Source: Patiria pectinifera
Taxonomy: Eukaryota > Echinodermata > Asteroidea > Valvatida > Asterinidae
Assembly: GCA_029964075.1 (NCBI GenBank)
Contig: CM057147.1
Coordinates: forward strand, 16,575,513 to 16,639,512
DNA: 64,000 nt
Reading direction: 5' to 3'
Numbering within the stretch: the stretch's first letter is position 1; each line of letters starts with the position of its first letter. The notes beneath the pieces are model-generated. The model worked only from the letters and a program-made list of their open reading frames with translations, did not search any database and was not told the DNA's origin. Shown piece by piece: positions 1 through 10,670 of this stretch. The position numbers and the translations under genes are program-made.

Positions 1-332
1 TCTAACTTCAGCTACTGTATGACAGGCCTAGGTGTTTTTAGTTAAATACTTTTCTACAGTGACTATGACAAGTGATTTGAACAAATACATTTTTCATAGG
101 TTCTTATCAGTGGACTTTGTTATCATTCAGAGTGCTTGTGCCAAAACTCTGCACATCACGTACCGCCCCAAACATTTTCATTGAACACGTGAAAGTTAAA
201 TAAAAATTACCCAAACCCTTCCCAGATCCTTCAAACTCCATCAGGAGTTTTTGAAGGGTTTCAAAGGATTGAAGAAGGTTGGGCTGAGCCACTATAAATA
301 CTTTTTGACCCTGGGCTTGAAACCCTTAACCC

Positions 333-745
333 TTAAAAGTAATATACAACAGTTTGCTTTTTGTTGTAATTTTCAGAAATGAATAGATTTGGGGCTAGTA
401 TTTCGTAGCAAATATTGTTTTACTGTCCTGTTGAAATTTTCATGTTCATGATTGCTGGAAAAACCAAGAAAAATGCTGTTCTTGTAGCCTGGTTCCCTGA
501 TGGACTTCTGACAAAACGGAGCAATTTTAGACGTCAGAGTAATGTCAGGCCGGTATTGAAAAAAGTCAGGTTTTTTCCAACTATGGTCAGCCGAACATCG
601 TTGGAAATTTGAAGACAAAATTTCCACTTTTTTAAAAAAAACTGACAGCACACCAGGTGCCATGATTTCACAGAATGCTTGAGATTATTATTCAGTTACA
701 GTCCGGTAAACAGTAATTTGGTAGTTTTGTAAATGCTGTATGTAC
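333..745 (-). mobile_element. Family A foldback element (MITE), reverse orientation
   Basis: Reverse-strand member of a dispersed family of about 520 bp. It opens with TTAA and ataatatacaacagtttgc (the family terminus) and carries the family motifs gctggaaaaaccaagaaaaa, cagcacaccaggtgcc and a degenerate central palindrome near 577-602. The right end is eroded. The copy-2 counterpart is at about 45552-46030. Confidence 0.75.
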
Positions 746-803
746 ATGTAGTTCATGAATTATGCAGAATATTGTTAAATTGAGCATGGTTCGGAACTTA
801 TGG

Positions 804-1336
804 TTAAAGGGAAGATAAAACATTTGCAAACACCAAAAAACAAAATGGTCAAATTATCACGAAATACCATACTGGATTGTTAGGGAATGACAGACTGAAG
901 CATCCTGTAAAATCGTGGCTCCTGGTGTGCTTATATTTTCAAGAAAAACAGTATTTTTCCAACGCTGGTCGGCCGACCAGCGTTGGAGAAAACTGTTTTT
1001 TTTTCTCCAAAAATTGCTCCTATTTTTTTCATATTTAGTTATAATTCCACATTTTCTTTGCAATTGATTACAAACCTGTGAAGGGGTACTAGCCTGCCAG
1101 ACTGATCCTCTGACCTCACAATTCCCAAAGTCTATAAATTGCTGTTTCATCAGAAGTGGGGTCATTGAGCCAGACTACAAGAACATGATTGGTTTTCTTG
1201 CTTTTTCCAGCATCTACAACCCCAAAACCTGAAACAAGTCAGTTAAACAATATTTGCCATAATTTTACTGATCCTCCAAATCCATATATTTCTGAAAATT
1301 ACAGCAAAAACCAATGATGTACATTCCAAAAAGGTT
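804..1336 (+). mobile_element. Family A foldback element (MITE)
   Basis: Begins TTAAAGGGAAGATAAAACAT at 804 and ends near 1330 with ccaatgatgtacattcc. It has the central palindrome (ggtcggccgacc core near 968-979), ggctcctggtgtgct, and cagactacaagaacatgattg. No protein is encoded; the ORFs inside are chance. Counterpart at 46093-46640. Confidence 0.85.
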
Positions 1337-2600
1337 ATAATTTTAAAGAATTTCCATTGGGTAAATTAGCAGATGATTTTTGGAGCAATGAGTAGATTCC
1401 TACTATAAATGACTCGGCCCATTCACCCGAGCAGAGTGCTTCAAAGTTCAAGTTACGTCAACCTTGAGCCAGGTACTCTTCCACAGATATGACTGTTTCC
1501 ACAACCCTGGGAACCTGTTTATCCAGTATATTGTTTACCTGTTGACACAAGCCTTTGTTAATCCTACCCCGCTGTTGGTCCGGGAAAACAAACTGGCCAC
1601 TCCCCCATGATTTTGTTTATGAATGCTGGGTTAATTTTTGTATGTGTGGCCAGCTATGAAGTGGATAGATAAGCTAAAGATAGATTAGCACTTCAAAAAA
1701 TCATTGTTTGATGTTCAATGTGATAGTATGTTATAGTGTTTGTCCTTTGATGGTATGGGTCTAGTGGTTGAGGGCTATTAGCTTAAGTGTTTGCTGGGAC
1801 TGTGATTTTCTTTTTTTATTAAAAAAAAATCTGTTTCCATCATTTTGCACTAATAAATGTATCAGTTTATCTTCGTCGTAGTGGATGGTCGAACAAACTA
1901 AATGTGTTCAATGTCAATGAAATATTTTTGGTAGGAGAAAATGTTCACTAAACATCTCATTGTATTGAGTTATTTTCAACGCAATGTGCTATTTAGACTG
2001 CTATCTGAACAGTCACAGACAGTCAAAAATCAATCATCTTCCCCTGTCATGCCTTTTACACAGGCTAGTCACCAACAGTCAGATTGTATTTCAAGCAAGC
2101 ACTGTGACTAGTCAAATTCAGTCAACAGACAAAAACGGGCAAGTGGTAGGCACAGCTGGCTTATCAATCACCTTCAGTCATAGCATAGCAACATACAATG
2201 TAAACAGTCACGGCCAGTGAATCCTGCTTTACATGTAGGCTGGGAGCTCGTAACTGTTGAAAACAGTCACTTGATTGATGATATTGACTAGAAGGACAAC
2301 TTGGCACAGAATGTACTGGCATGTTTGCATAGGAGGTTTAAAAACTAACTGGAGCTCGCCATAGCTTCATGCAATTGTTCTCTTTTAACATGGCCGATAA
2401 TTCAGCTGGCAACATTCTAAAAACCAGAAAACTTCAATACATTGGAAACATTTGTATAACAGGCAATTGCTTCCTAAACTCAGAAAAAATTAAATGCAAA
2501 AGCAAGTCTCAAATTTGCTCCTGCTGTTGAACATACAATGTATTTTCAGTGCTAAATTATGACTAGTTTCTTAACAAACTTTAGTGTTGAAAAGAATGTG
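1337..2600. other. Non-coding 5' flank with a CAGTCA-rich tract
   Basis: No gene recognised. From about 2005 to 2270 the hexamer CAGTCA and close variants recur irregularly (acagtcacagacagtcaaa, caacagtcagattg, attcagtcaacag), in both copies. A degenerate tandem origin is plausible. Confidence 0.5.
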
Positions 2601-3550
2601 TTTTGCGCTGTATCCTCAAATCTCTGACAAGACATTCTCTTGCCTTTATTTGGTCTTCATCCGATCTTGTATGGTGCTTCCATTGTCCCTGTGGTATCCT
2701 GTAGCTAACAGGCGACGTCTGATTTAATTTGCTGATTAATATCACGTTTCTGTGCAGTGAAAGTCCTTGTAGTGCTGGAAGGTTGTGTCGTAGTACCACA
2801 TGCACAGCACCAACGAATCGCGACACCAGGGTACATTGTACTTTACACGTGCCCATAAGCCAATGTTGGATGTCCATATATTCACAGGATATCATAGTCT
2901 TCTTCATTTTCCCCTCATTTTGGTAGGCTCACTGCATGCATGTCATGCAAAGCAAATTTTACCCTTTCTGAAGACAATAAAAAAAAACACAATAAAGAGG
3001 CCACTTTCCTATTGTCACGTTAGCAGTTTTTCCAATGGTTCTTATTTTTTGTGAAATACACACATGTACGGTACATGAACCACCAAAGAAGAATTTCAAC
3101 ACATACACATGCAGCCTTTTGCAGGAGATAATTTGAGTTGATGATTTATATTGCTTTTTGACATTATCCTCAAATTTCCATCAAATAATGGAAAACTTGG
3201 GTAAGTTTTCCATCCATTTTGATGGAAATTTGAGGGTGATTTGAAAAATGAAACAATAAAAAAAGAAATCATTCGGCACATTATTGCATGTATTATAAGC
3301 CAGTATGTTTATTCACATTTCAAAAACTGTTTGGGGTGGTTTCAGGTACTGTAAAAAAAAATACAACCATTGGAAAAACTGCTATTTTGACGATGCGATA
3401 TGGTCACCTATTTTGTGTTTCTTGTCATAATGAGCTGATGCAACTTTTCGGTTAAGTTACACATGTAATTATCTAATGCAAGGTACATGTACTGGTAGGT
3501 CTTATGTATATTATGTTTGAAGTCATTGAATTGCACCATTGCTACTTTAG
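2600..3550. other. Non-coding 5' flank with a short hairpin
   Basis: No supported gene. A hairpin lies at 3168-3234: cctcaaatttccatcaaa pairs with ttttgatggaaatttgagg around a short spacer. The hairpin is conserved in copy 2 (49077-49143). Confidence 0.5.
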
Positions 3551-3554
3551 CAAG

Positions 3555-5010
3555 ACCAGGCAAAACTACTAAGGCTGGTCGCAGGTCTGGGGCCAGACCT
3601 TGTGTTACTTATGCTCAGCCGTGCATAAATTTAGCTTACGACACTTGAAATCCTCCGCACTGCTCCAGGATGTCACTGGCTCTGCCTCAACATGTTGACA
3701 GTGATTGCTAGAGGCTTTTGCAGGGTTGAGGCAGTGGTCACCCCTCCAAGAACCACATTCAAGATATAAGACTACCGTAATTTTCGGAATATAAGCCGCG
3801 GCTTATACGTTGAATTTGCCCATGAAAATGTTTACTGCGGCTTATACACAGGGCGGCTTATACGCCGAGCCTTGAAGAATAAAAATAAGATTCACATGTG
3901 TATTTAATGTACTGGTACAAGAAGAGATGTGTTGCTGAAATGAATTATAAATTAAGAAAGTCATTAACAAACCGAAACCACGTCTCACGTAAAGGTACCG
4001 AGCGGTAAAAAGTACGGTGATGAAAGCTGTCTTCGACACTTGCGACCGTACGTGATACTTGTACAGTGCAGTGTGCAGCAGCGATATGCAGCATGCTTTC
4101 CCCCGGCGGACCACACCATTCGTGGTAATAACAATAATTACCAATATTTCCGCTGTTAAAAAAAAGAAAAAAAGATGACTAAAATGTTTATGGCGTTCGA
4201 AACATTTTTTTATTACATAATCAGTTGTTTAACGTCACAATATATTTTTTTCTTGAAATGTATTTAAGAAACGATGTAAAACTCAAAAGAGGGACTAAAT
4301 CACCCCTTACAAAATTAATGGAATCGTCTATTAAAATGTCCGCTTCGTTTTGACTATTTTTGACGAAAGTTATGATCGAAACTTGAATTTTTATCGCAAC
4401 TACTCGTTAGTAATAGCAATAATTTGATAAGTTTTGAGGTAAAAACGGACTTGTTTATTCTGTGGACAAAACAAATCATCATCTGTTGCCACAAAGCAGT
4501 ATTTTTTGTAGCGCTCCAGTCAGACAACACACGGTGGGTTTCATACTCCCTCACGTGCTGTGGGAAAATGTTGTCATTCACCGGCGTGCGTGGCGCAGGC
4601 TGCCGGGCTATGACGGGGCAGCCGGCAGCAGTTCTCGGTGTTTATTTCTCATCAATTCCCATATTTGTTTGTAAAAGTATCGATTGTAAATGATTTGATA
4701 TAACTTTTGTGGCCCTTTTAATAGCTTCTGTAGTGTAAATGAAACTGGTTCAGAACATTTTGACTAGAAGTTGGAGGCCTTACAAAATTGAAACTGCAGC
4801 GGTCGGTGCGGCTTATACGCCGGTGCGGCTTATACGCCGACTTCAAATCTTAATTTGCAGATTTTTGCGTGCTGCGGATTATACGCCGCGCGGCTTATAT
4901 TCCGAAAATTACGGTATTTTGCAGGAATGAGGCTGTATTTAATTTTTAAATTGAGGCAGTTGGAGGATTTTGTAGGATTGAGGTTGCATCCTAGCAAAAA
5001 TGCCTGTGGA
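3555..5010 (+). repeat. Family D (ggaggattttgcaggattga) repeat, split by a younger insertion
   Basis: Parts at about 3555-3772 and 4915-5010 match the dispersed family also present at 9541-9935, 34861-35265 and 54227-54678. Shared blocks include ctgctccaggatgtcactgg, ggcagtggtcacccctcca and cagttggaggattttg. The two halves are separated by the 1.14-kb element at 3775-4914. In copy 2 (about 49460-49815) the repeat is uninterrupted. Confidence 0.8.
3775..4914. mobile_element. 1.14-kb TIR DNA transposon, TA-flanked, copy 1 only
   Basis: The terminal inverted repeat starts CCGTAATTTTCGGAATATAA at the left, and the right end is its reverse complement (ttatattccgaaaattacgg). TA flanks both ends (3773-3774 and 4915-4916). 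Sub-terminal cggcttatacgcc motifs recur near both ends. Copy 2 has an empty site (aagagaatattttgcagg). No transposase is evident in the small ORFs, so it is a non-autonomous element. The TA duplication suggests a Tc1/mariner-like mechanism, but the TIR was not matched to a named family. Confidence 0.85.
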
Positions 5011-5060
5011 GTTACCGGTAGGGTTAACCAATTAATATGACACACTGAGCAAGGAGAGCA

Positions 5061-5558
5061 TTCTGTCGGACAGGAGGACGTCTCTATAGTCCGAGGTCCC
5101 ATTGGTCCGAAGTCCCATTGGTCCGACGTCCCATTGGTCCGACGTCCCATTGGTCCGACGTCCCATTGGTCCGACGTCCCATTGGTCCGACGTCCTATTG
5201 GTTCGAAGTCCCATTGGTCCGACGGCCCATTGCTCTATAGATACTTTCCATTGGTATACATGTAAACGTCCCATTGGTCCGAAGTCCCATTGGTCCGACG
5301 TCCCATTGGTACAAAATCCCATTGGTACAAAATCCCATTAGTCTAAAGTCCCATTGGTCCGACTCCCCATAGGATTAGGGTTAGGGTTAGGGTTAGGATT
5401 AGGGTCAGTCAACCTGAACAATTGGAACTACACAGTATTATGTTTCGGACCAATGGGACTTCGGACCAATGGGACTTCGGACCAATGGGACTTCGGACCA
5501 ATGGGACTTCGGACCAATGGGACTCCAGACTATCGAGACGTAACCGTCGGACTGTCAG
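5061..5558. repeat. Inverted minisatellite pair around a TTAGGG core
   Basis: A left array of a 17-bp unit (tccgacgtcccattggt) runs about 5085-5368 with about 14 units. Then comes ggattagggttagggttagg (5371-5405), a 40-bp spacer, and a right array in the opposite orientation (cggaccaatgggactt) at about 5447-5530 with 5 units. Outer sequences ctctatagtccgagg and cagactatcgagacg are imperfect inverted repeats, so the whole block may be one transposable unit with tandemly expanded ends. ORFs here are products of the repeat. Confidence 0.85.
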
Positions 5559-5559
5559 T

Positions 5560-6147
5560 AGCTGTACATGATCAAATATTTGCCCAGTCAAATCGCTAAT
5601 TTTTCCTTTCAAAAGTCATCTCAAAGTAAACAAGTATTTGTTTGCATTCAAGCTTGATCCCAAGTGTTACCCCTGAAATGGTCTACCAATATGAATTACA
5701 TGATGCTGCCATAAAACAATTATCTTCTGGGTGTTTTGGCTCGAGCGATTACAAGCTACCTGTACATGGTGGGTTACTCAAGGGCAAAGGTTACTTGGCT
5801 CATGCTTTATAAATCTTTGACCGCTTCACTACTACAATGTATACGTACTTAATAATACTAAATAACTTTGTGCACACAGTATTAAGTGTTAACTGATCAA
5901 TCACTTAATGGGACATTGTGTTATGATTTTCAAGTAGCCTCACGTATTGTAAACATGCCGACAATTATGTAATTTCTGTGAAGGAGGGCTAATCCAGTAA
6001 AGTTAGTGGGAAAAATTATACCTGTAGTTTCTCGCAGACCTAACTAAGAAAGAGAAAAAACTGTGTCAAACTGCAAGGTACCGGTATCATCATTCACCCA
6101 TTTTCAAATTACATTTACAAGAGTATAAGTTTTATGTAAGCTCAGAA
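5560..6147. other. Non-coding 5' flank
   Basis: No gene or repeat recognised apart from TACCGGTA/TACATGTA octamers. Counterpart in copy 2 at about 50311-50941. Confidence 0.5.
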
Positions 6148-6897
6148 TTAAAGCTACAGTCCATCATTTGCAGCTATCCAAAAAGTAACTGGCGTAATTA
6201 TTGTTGAAAAATATACTTGGTTGAAAGTTGAAAGGGGACTATTCTCCCTGTGAAATTATTCTTTCTGGCAAGCTGTCATTTTGAAGAAATCAACAAAAGA
6301 AGGCCTTAATTTCCATCCTTAGTTCATTTTTTTATTCGGCGTAGCACGCACAAGCGTTGACACAACGCGCACGCGGTTGGTATAATTCGTCTGATTGGTG
6401 TGCGACATCGCATAGCTGCAATTGGCTCAGTGAGAACGTGTCTCGTTGAATTCAGGCCAAATTTAACACATGATTTTCATGTAGCAACTTTTGATTTGAA
6501 ATCAAGATCCTAGAATGTTGTTTTTCTCAAAATGTACAGCTGAAGCCGAGCTGAAACTTCATCAGGTTAGCTGTTCAGCACCCTTCTTTAGATGTTGAGC
6601 ATTTTGGTTGCTTTGAAAGATCAAAATGCACAAATTACAAATGATGGACTATGGGCTCCGTGCGCCAACGAAAGAGGGGGCCTTTTTACCTAGCAACGAC
6701 GTCCCATAGGTGGGACATTCAGCTGGTTGACGCGCACCGTTCCTTGTGTGTGACGAACGTACACCAGGGGATCGCAGTGGTACGGCCACGCGCCGCGGCA
6801 AAATTGCAGTCGGGCAAGATGGCGTCGGTCGGTCACCCCCTACTGTTCTCACTTTGCCGGTGAGGGGGGTACTTGTGAACGGAGCGGATACCTTTAA
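6148..6897 (+). mobile_element. Family B foldback element (MITE) carrying a CpG-rich insertion
   Basis: Starts TTAAAGCTACAGTCCATCAT and ends caaatgatggact|at...acctttaa, so the termini are inverted repeats with TTAA at each end. A 237-bp GC-rich block (6653-6889) interrupts it nine bases before its right end. The copy-2 counterpart (50942-51468, 527 bp) lacks the block. Confidence 0.88.
6653..6889. other. CpG-rich 237-bp insertion, copy 1 only
   Basis: Much richer in GC and CpG than its surroundings (for example cacgcgccgcggc and ggcgtcggtcggtc). It contains caagATGGcgtc at 6814-6824, opening a 14-codon frame (MASVGHPLLFSLCR) that runs into a perfect donor-like gtgagg at 6860. It resembles a small promoter plus first exon, but no gene can be assigned and no downstream exon was recognised. 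Possible 2-bp AT flanks. Confidence 0.6.
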
Positions 6898-8170
6898 CCT
6901 GTGTACATGGGACTAGCTTGATCAGGGTCCAAACTGTATACAGTATAGGTTCTACCGGTACATATCACACTGTTCACAAGCTACATACATACACATGTGT
7001 AACTATTCAATATTTCATTCTGATGATTCCAACAGTGAAACAGTTTTGTTTGGATTGATAACGTAGTATTTACTGCATAATTCTGAATGGGTCTTTAGTT
7101 CTACCTGTGGGGTAGTGCGAACCTGGCCTAGTTTTCACCTTCTACATGTAGTTGTACAATGTATGTCAGAACTGTGGACCATGTGTTGGAACAGTACACT
7201 GTATGATTGATGCAGCAGGGTACGTACCCTGTACGGTGTGTGCACTAGTTTTGTGTATCTTAAAAATACACCGGGCCGCATTTGGCACTGTGGCCATAAA
7301 CATGAATCTGTTTCGGGACCTTTTTGGCGCTTCGGTTACACTGAAATGACGTCATTGTTTCGACCAAAGTTGAAAGTAGACTCGCTATTGGTTCATTGTA
7401 ACGTTTCAAGATGGGGGAAAGGTCAACAAGTTTTAGCAGATGACGTTACTTTGTGTCCCTGGGCGGCCCCGGGGCGAGTTCGCACCGGGGATGGATGTTC
7501 AAGTGTGAAAAGGCCTTAATTGTCGTTGACAGATTGTGTATTTCTTACATCCTTCCCCACCTACATGTACCTTGGGATACCTTATGGTTAAATTAAGGGA
7601 TTAAATAACATGAACAACAAATAAAGTGTAGTTGAAAAGATGATCTGGAAAAGCCATCAAGTTCATGAACAGTCTCCACAAAAAGGAGTTGTTCAAATAT
7701 TGGAAGTTGAAAGCCTACCTGGATGTAATTTGCCACAGTGTAATTGCATTTGCAGCCACCTTACACTTGTGCCACCATTTGCTAGGAAAGGTTAAGGCCA
7801 AATACAAAGTCATAAATCCTGAGACTCCCAGTTTAAAGACTGCACTTGGCACCTTTTGGCAGCTGCCCAACTGCTGGCAAAACCACACAGAAGTACATTT
7901 ACTTCCAGTAGTTAAACAACATTTGTAACTGTTGAAGGTCATGGTTTTCAGTTGTGAAAATGTGTAGTTTGAGATATGTGATGTTCAATGTCATCCTTAA
8001 AATTGTCACCGTTTGGTTTTTCCATTACATGCCGTTAGTGGGAAGTGTAGGTCATTGACTGCTTCCCGTTATTAAAACCTGGCGATGAAAAAAAAAGTTC
8101 TGTCTGAAAGGAAATGATCAATAATGCATGTGAGCTTTTTCTTTTTGTTTGTTGTTCATGGATAGGCCTA
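6898..8170. other. Non-coding 5' flank
   Basis: No gene recognised. The stretch 7270-7510 is somewhat GC-richer, with CCAAT-type (ctattggttc), gacgtcat and ggcggccccggggcg motifs. It could be regulatory, but copy 2 lacks much of it (51815-52040) and no transcript evidence is available. Confidence 0.4.
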
Positions 8171-8680
8171 TTAAAAGTATACAACATTTGCTTTTGCTGT
8201 AATTTTCTGAAATCGATGGATTTGGGGGTTAGCATTTTATAGCAAGTATTGTTACACTGACCTGTTAAAAGTTTTGTGTTCAAAGAAGCTGGAAAAACCA
8301 AAAAAAAGATGCTGTTCTTATATATATATCGGTACATGTAGTCTGGTTACCTGACCCTACTTCAGACGAAACGGAGCAATTTACAGATTTTGGGGAATTG
8401 TCAGTTCAGGGAACCAGACTAGCTGGCTTGCACCCGTTCATGGATGTGTAATCGTTTGTAAACAGAATGTGGACTAACTAAATTTTGTAAATTGGGGGCA
8501 GTATTTGAAGAAAGTCAGGTTTTTTTCAAATGATGGTTGGCCAACCATCGTTGGAAATTGACACAAGAAATCCCCTTTTTTTGAAAATGACAGCACACCA
8601 GGTGCCAACTTCACAGGATGCTGGAGATAAATTCGCTAAATAATTTGGTAGTTTTGTATTTGGTGTTTGCAAATGTGTAA
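8171..8680 (-). mobile_element. Family A foldback element (MITE), reverse orientation
   Basis: Begins TTAAAAGTATACAACATTTG and ends tgtttgcaaatgtgtaa. Internal motifs gctggaaaaaccaaaa and cagcacaccaggtgcc and the degenerate palindrome atggttggccaaccat (8532-8547) place it in family A, read from the other strand. Counterpart at about 52690-53205. Confidence 0.8.
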
Positions 8681-9540
8681 TATTACAAGTTAATTTTAAG
8701 AATTACATGTGAACTCATTTGAGAATAGAGGAACTTTATATTAGCATTGAATTTTTGCAGCTTTTTCTTGAATTGAATTGAAATTGAACTCAAGTACTTA
8801 ATTGATCCATCAAGGAAATAACATTTGCTCACCCGTAAAATAAAAAATATTAATTTTTCAAAATTTCACAAAACTCTATAAATTACAAAGCTCTCACAAA
8901 AATACAATTTTGTGTCACAAAAATACAATCTAGCAATTTTGCTGACAGTTACTCAGCATATTCATTCATCACATTCACGCCGTTAGTCAGCAATTTTGTT
9001 GTCAAAGATTACCACACGGGGTTGAGTTCAAGACCTTCTGAAGTCTTTCAGGGGGGCAGACAGTTTATTGGGGAATGCCCAAACTTTTGTGTTACAATCT
9101 TTTGTGCTGTGCATACCGCGTGAACTGATTCTTCATGGCTGGTTGGTCTCTTTGAAAACGGATAATGCCTACGTGCAAGTAAGGGCATCTACTGGAGGTC
9201 GTAAACCTGTTTTCATGATGACACCATGTTTTATTATTGCAATATCTTTCTTGTTAAATCTTCAGTCAGAGTTTAGAAGTTCAGAAACGAATGAGTTTAG
9301 TTACTTGTACAGAAAAAAGTGTCATATATTTTGCTTCGCAACCAACCGACTGGATACAGTTATTACTTGCAAGAAAGGCTTGTTAAAAGGAATCACAAAG
9401 GAAAATACAATTAAAAAGTAAAAAAATTCAATTCAATTAAAAGAAAACAACAATTTCCTTTTATTTAAGGGTTTTTAATAATGAAAATGCAATGTATTTA
9501 AATTCGTCCAATGAATGAAACCAATTGTTGACCCCGATCC
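8681..9540. other. Non-coding 5' flank
   Basis: AT-rich. ctcaagtacttaattgatcc...atcaaggaaa at about 8791-8820 resembles a retroposon 3' tail but is too short to classify. No gene recognised. Confidence 0.35.
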
Positions 9541-9935
9541 TTCATAAACCCTAACCTTCCCAATTCCTCCAAACTCCTCTTTGCCAAATGGAGGATTTTG
9601 CAGGATTGAGGCTACCGGTATATGGCAAATTGTGTGGCTGATTTTGGAGGATGTACTCTGTCAAGGTCTTAGGCTGGACCTTGTGTTGTTTGCTCGGTCA
9701 TGCATATTTAGTCCAAGATTATATTTGAAATCCTCGGCACTGCTCAAGGATGTCACTGGCTCTGCCTCAACATATTGACAGTGATTTCTGGAGGATTTTG
9801 CAGGATTGAGGCAGTGGTCACCCCTCCAAGGACCACATTAAAAAAATAACAGATGATTTTGCAGGATTGAGGCTGTATGCAATTTTTACATGGAGGCAGT
9901 TGGAGGATTTTGCAAGATTGAGATTGCATCCTAAA
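9541..9935 (+). repeat. Family D repeat, forward orientation
   Basis: Contains ggaggattttgcaggattga several times, plus gtcactggctctgcctcaac and ggcagtggtcacccctccaa. At the equivalent place in copy 2 (54227-54678) the same family is present on the opposite strand. Confidence 0.85.
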
Positions 9936-10096
9936 GTTAATTCTAGAGTTAAAGCATGCTAGAGTTAAAGTTAATTAACATATTATAACACATACATGAA
10001 TGTAGCAATATAAAATAATTGAGTTCCTCCCCCGGTCATGAACATGTAACTAAGGAAAAAGTATTGGTTAATTATTGTATGGAAGTTTTTGTTTCA

Positions 10097-10180
10097 TCTT
10101 TTGCAGGGCAGAGCATTTGGTCTCGGACTATAAAAGTATATATTCCTGTATGTCATGTTATAATTGTTTTCTTTGTGTTT
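10097..10180 (+). promoter_or_regulatory. Possible TATA-type promoter segment just upstream of exon 1
   Basis: ggactataaaagtatat at about 10126-10142 matches a TATA box and lies about 75 bp upstream of the ATG. About 80 bp including it are absent from the second copy, where gtttcag runs directly into cacttttgtatc. A splice acceptor at 10194 argues instead for transcription starting further upstream. Weak evidence. Confidence 0.2.
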
Positions 10181-10194
10181 TTGTATCTAAACAG

Positions 10195-10670
10195 CACTCA
10201 AGATGAAAGCAGCGTCAGCCAGCCAGTCTCATCCTATGCATGCTCAGGGGGGTGGGGATGCCGACTGCAAACCTGCGACAAACGGATTGGACAATGGTCT
10301 CCATGACGACGCCAGCTTACCCAACGGGAGCACAGAGTCGCCGAAGGCCGAAAATGGACACGATGAGCCCAACTCCAGCGCCAACGAAACCCGTTCAGAT
10401 GCGGACAGAAACAGCCCAGTCCTAAATGGGCACGCTGAAGATGTATCATCGGAAGATTCAGACAGTAAAAAAGATGCGGTTGAGACCAACTCTGAAGACC
10501 TCCCTTCTGAGGATGCAGTCGACGATGTGGACGGAGACAAAGCAATAAGAACAGAATCCGAGGGGAGTGAAGCAAAGAAAGACTCCAAAGTTGAAGACGT
10601 GATTGTGATACAGGACACTGCGTTCACTCTGAAACTAGTACCGCCCGGATGCGAGTCTTTTGAATTACAG
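10195..10670 (+). CDS. CLUH: CLUH coding exon 1 (ATG at 10203)
   Basis: An acceptor ending at 10194 (ttgtatctaaacag) opens the exon. Eight bases of 5' UTR precede the ATG at 10203. The exon encodes 156 residues: a low-complexity acidic leader (repeated Asp/Glu/Ser, consistent with disorder) and the start of the CLU N-terminal domain, ending ...CESFELQ. The donor gtttgt follows at 10671, phase 0. An ATG-proximal acceptor implies at least one upstream noncoding exon, which I could not locate. The leader is not conserved with vertebrates; conservation starts near VIVIQDT. Confidence 0.9.

Noticed and set aside
2581-2907. 108-residue minus-strand ORF
   Set aside because: Broken in the copy-2 counterpart, no recognisable domain, overlaps ordinary non-coding flank.
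5371-5405. TTAGGG repeats as a chromosome end
   Set aside because: Only a few units, embedded between minisatellite arrays and followed by a gene; interstitial.
5102-5612. ORFs of 67-96 residues in the ccattgg arrays
   Set aside because: Repeat-encoded, present on both strands, no independent support.
10234-10627. 113- and 127-residue minus-strand ORFs opposite CLUH exon 1
   Set aside because: Shadows of the codon-biased coding exon on the other strand.
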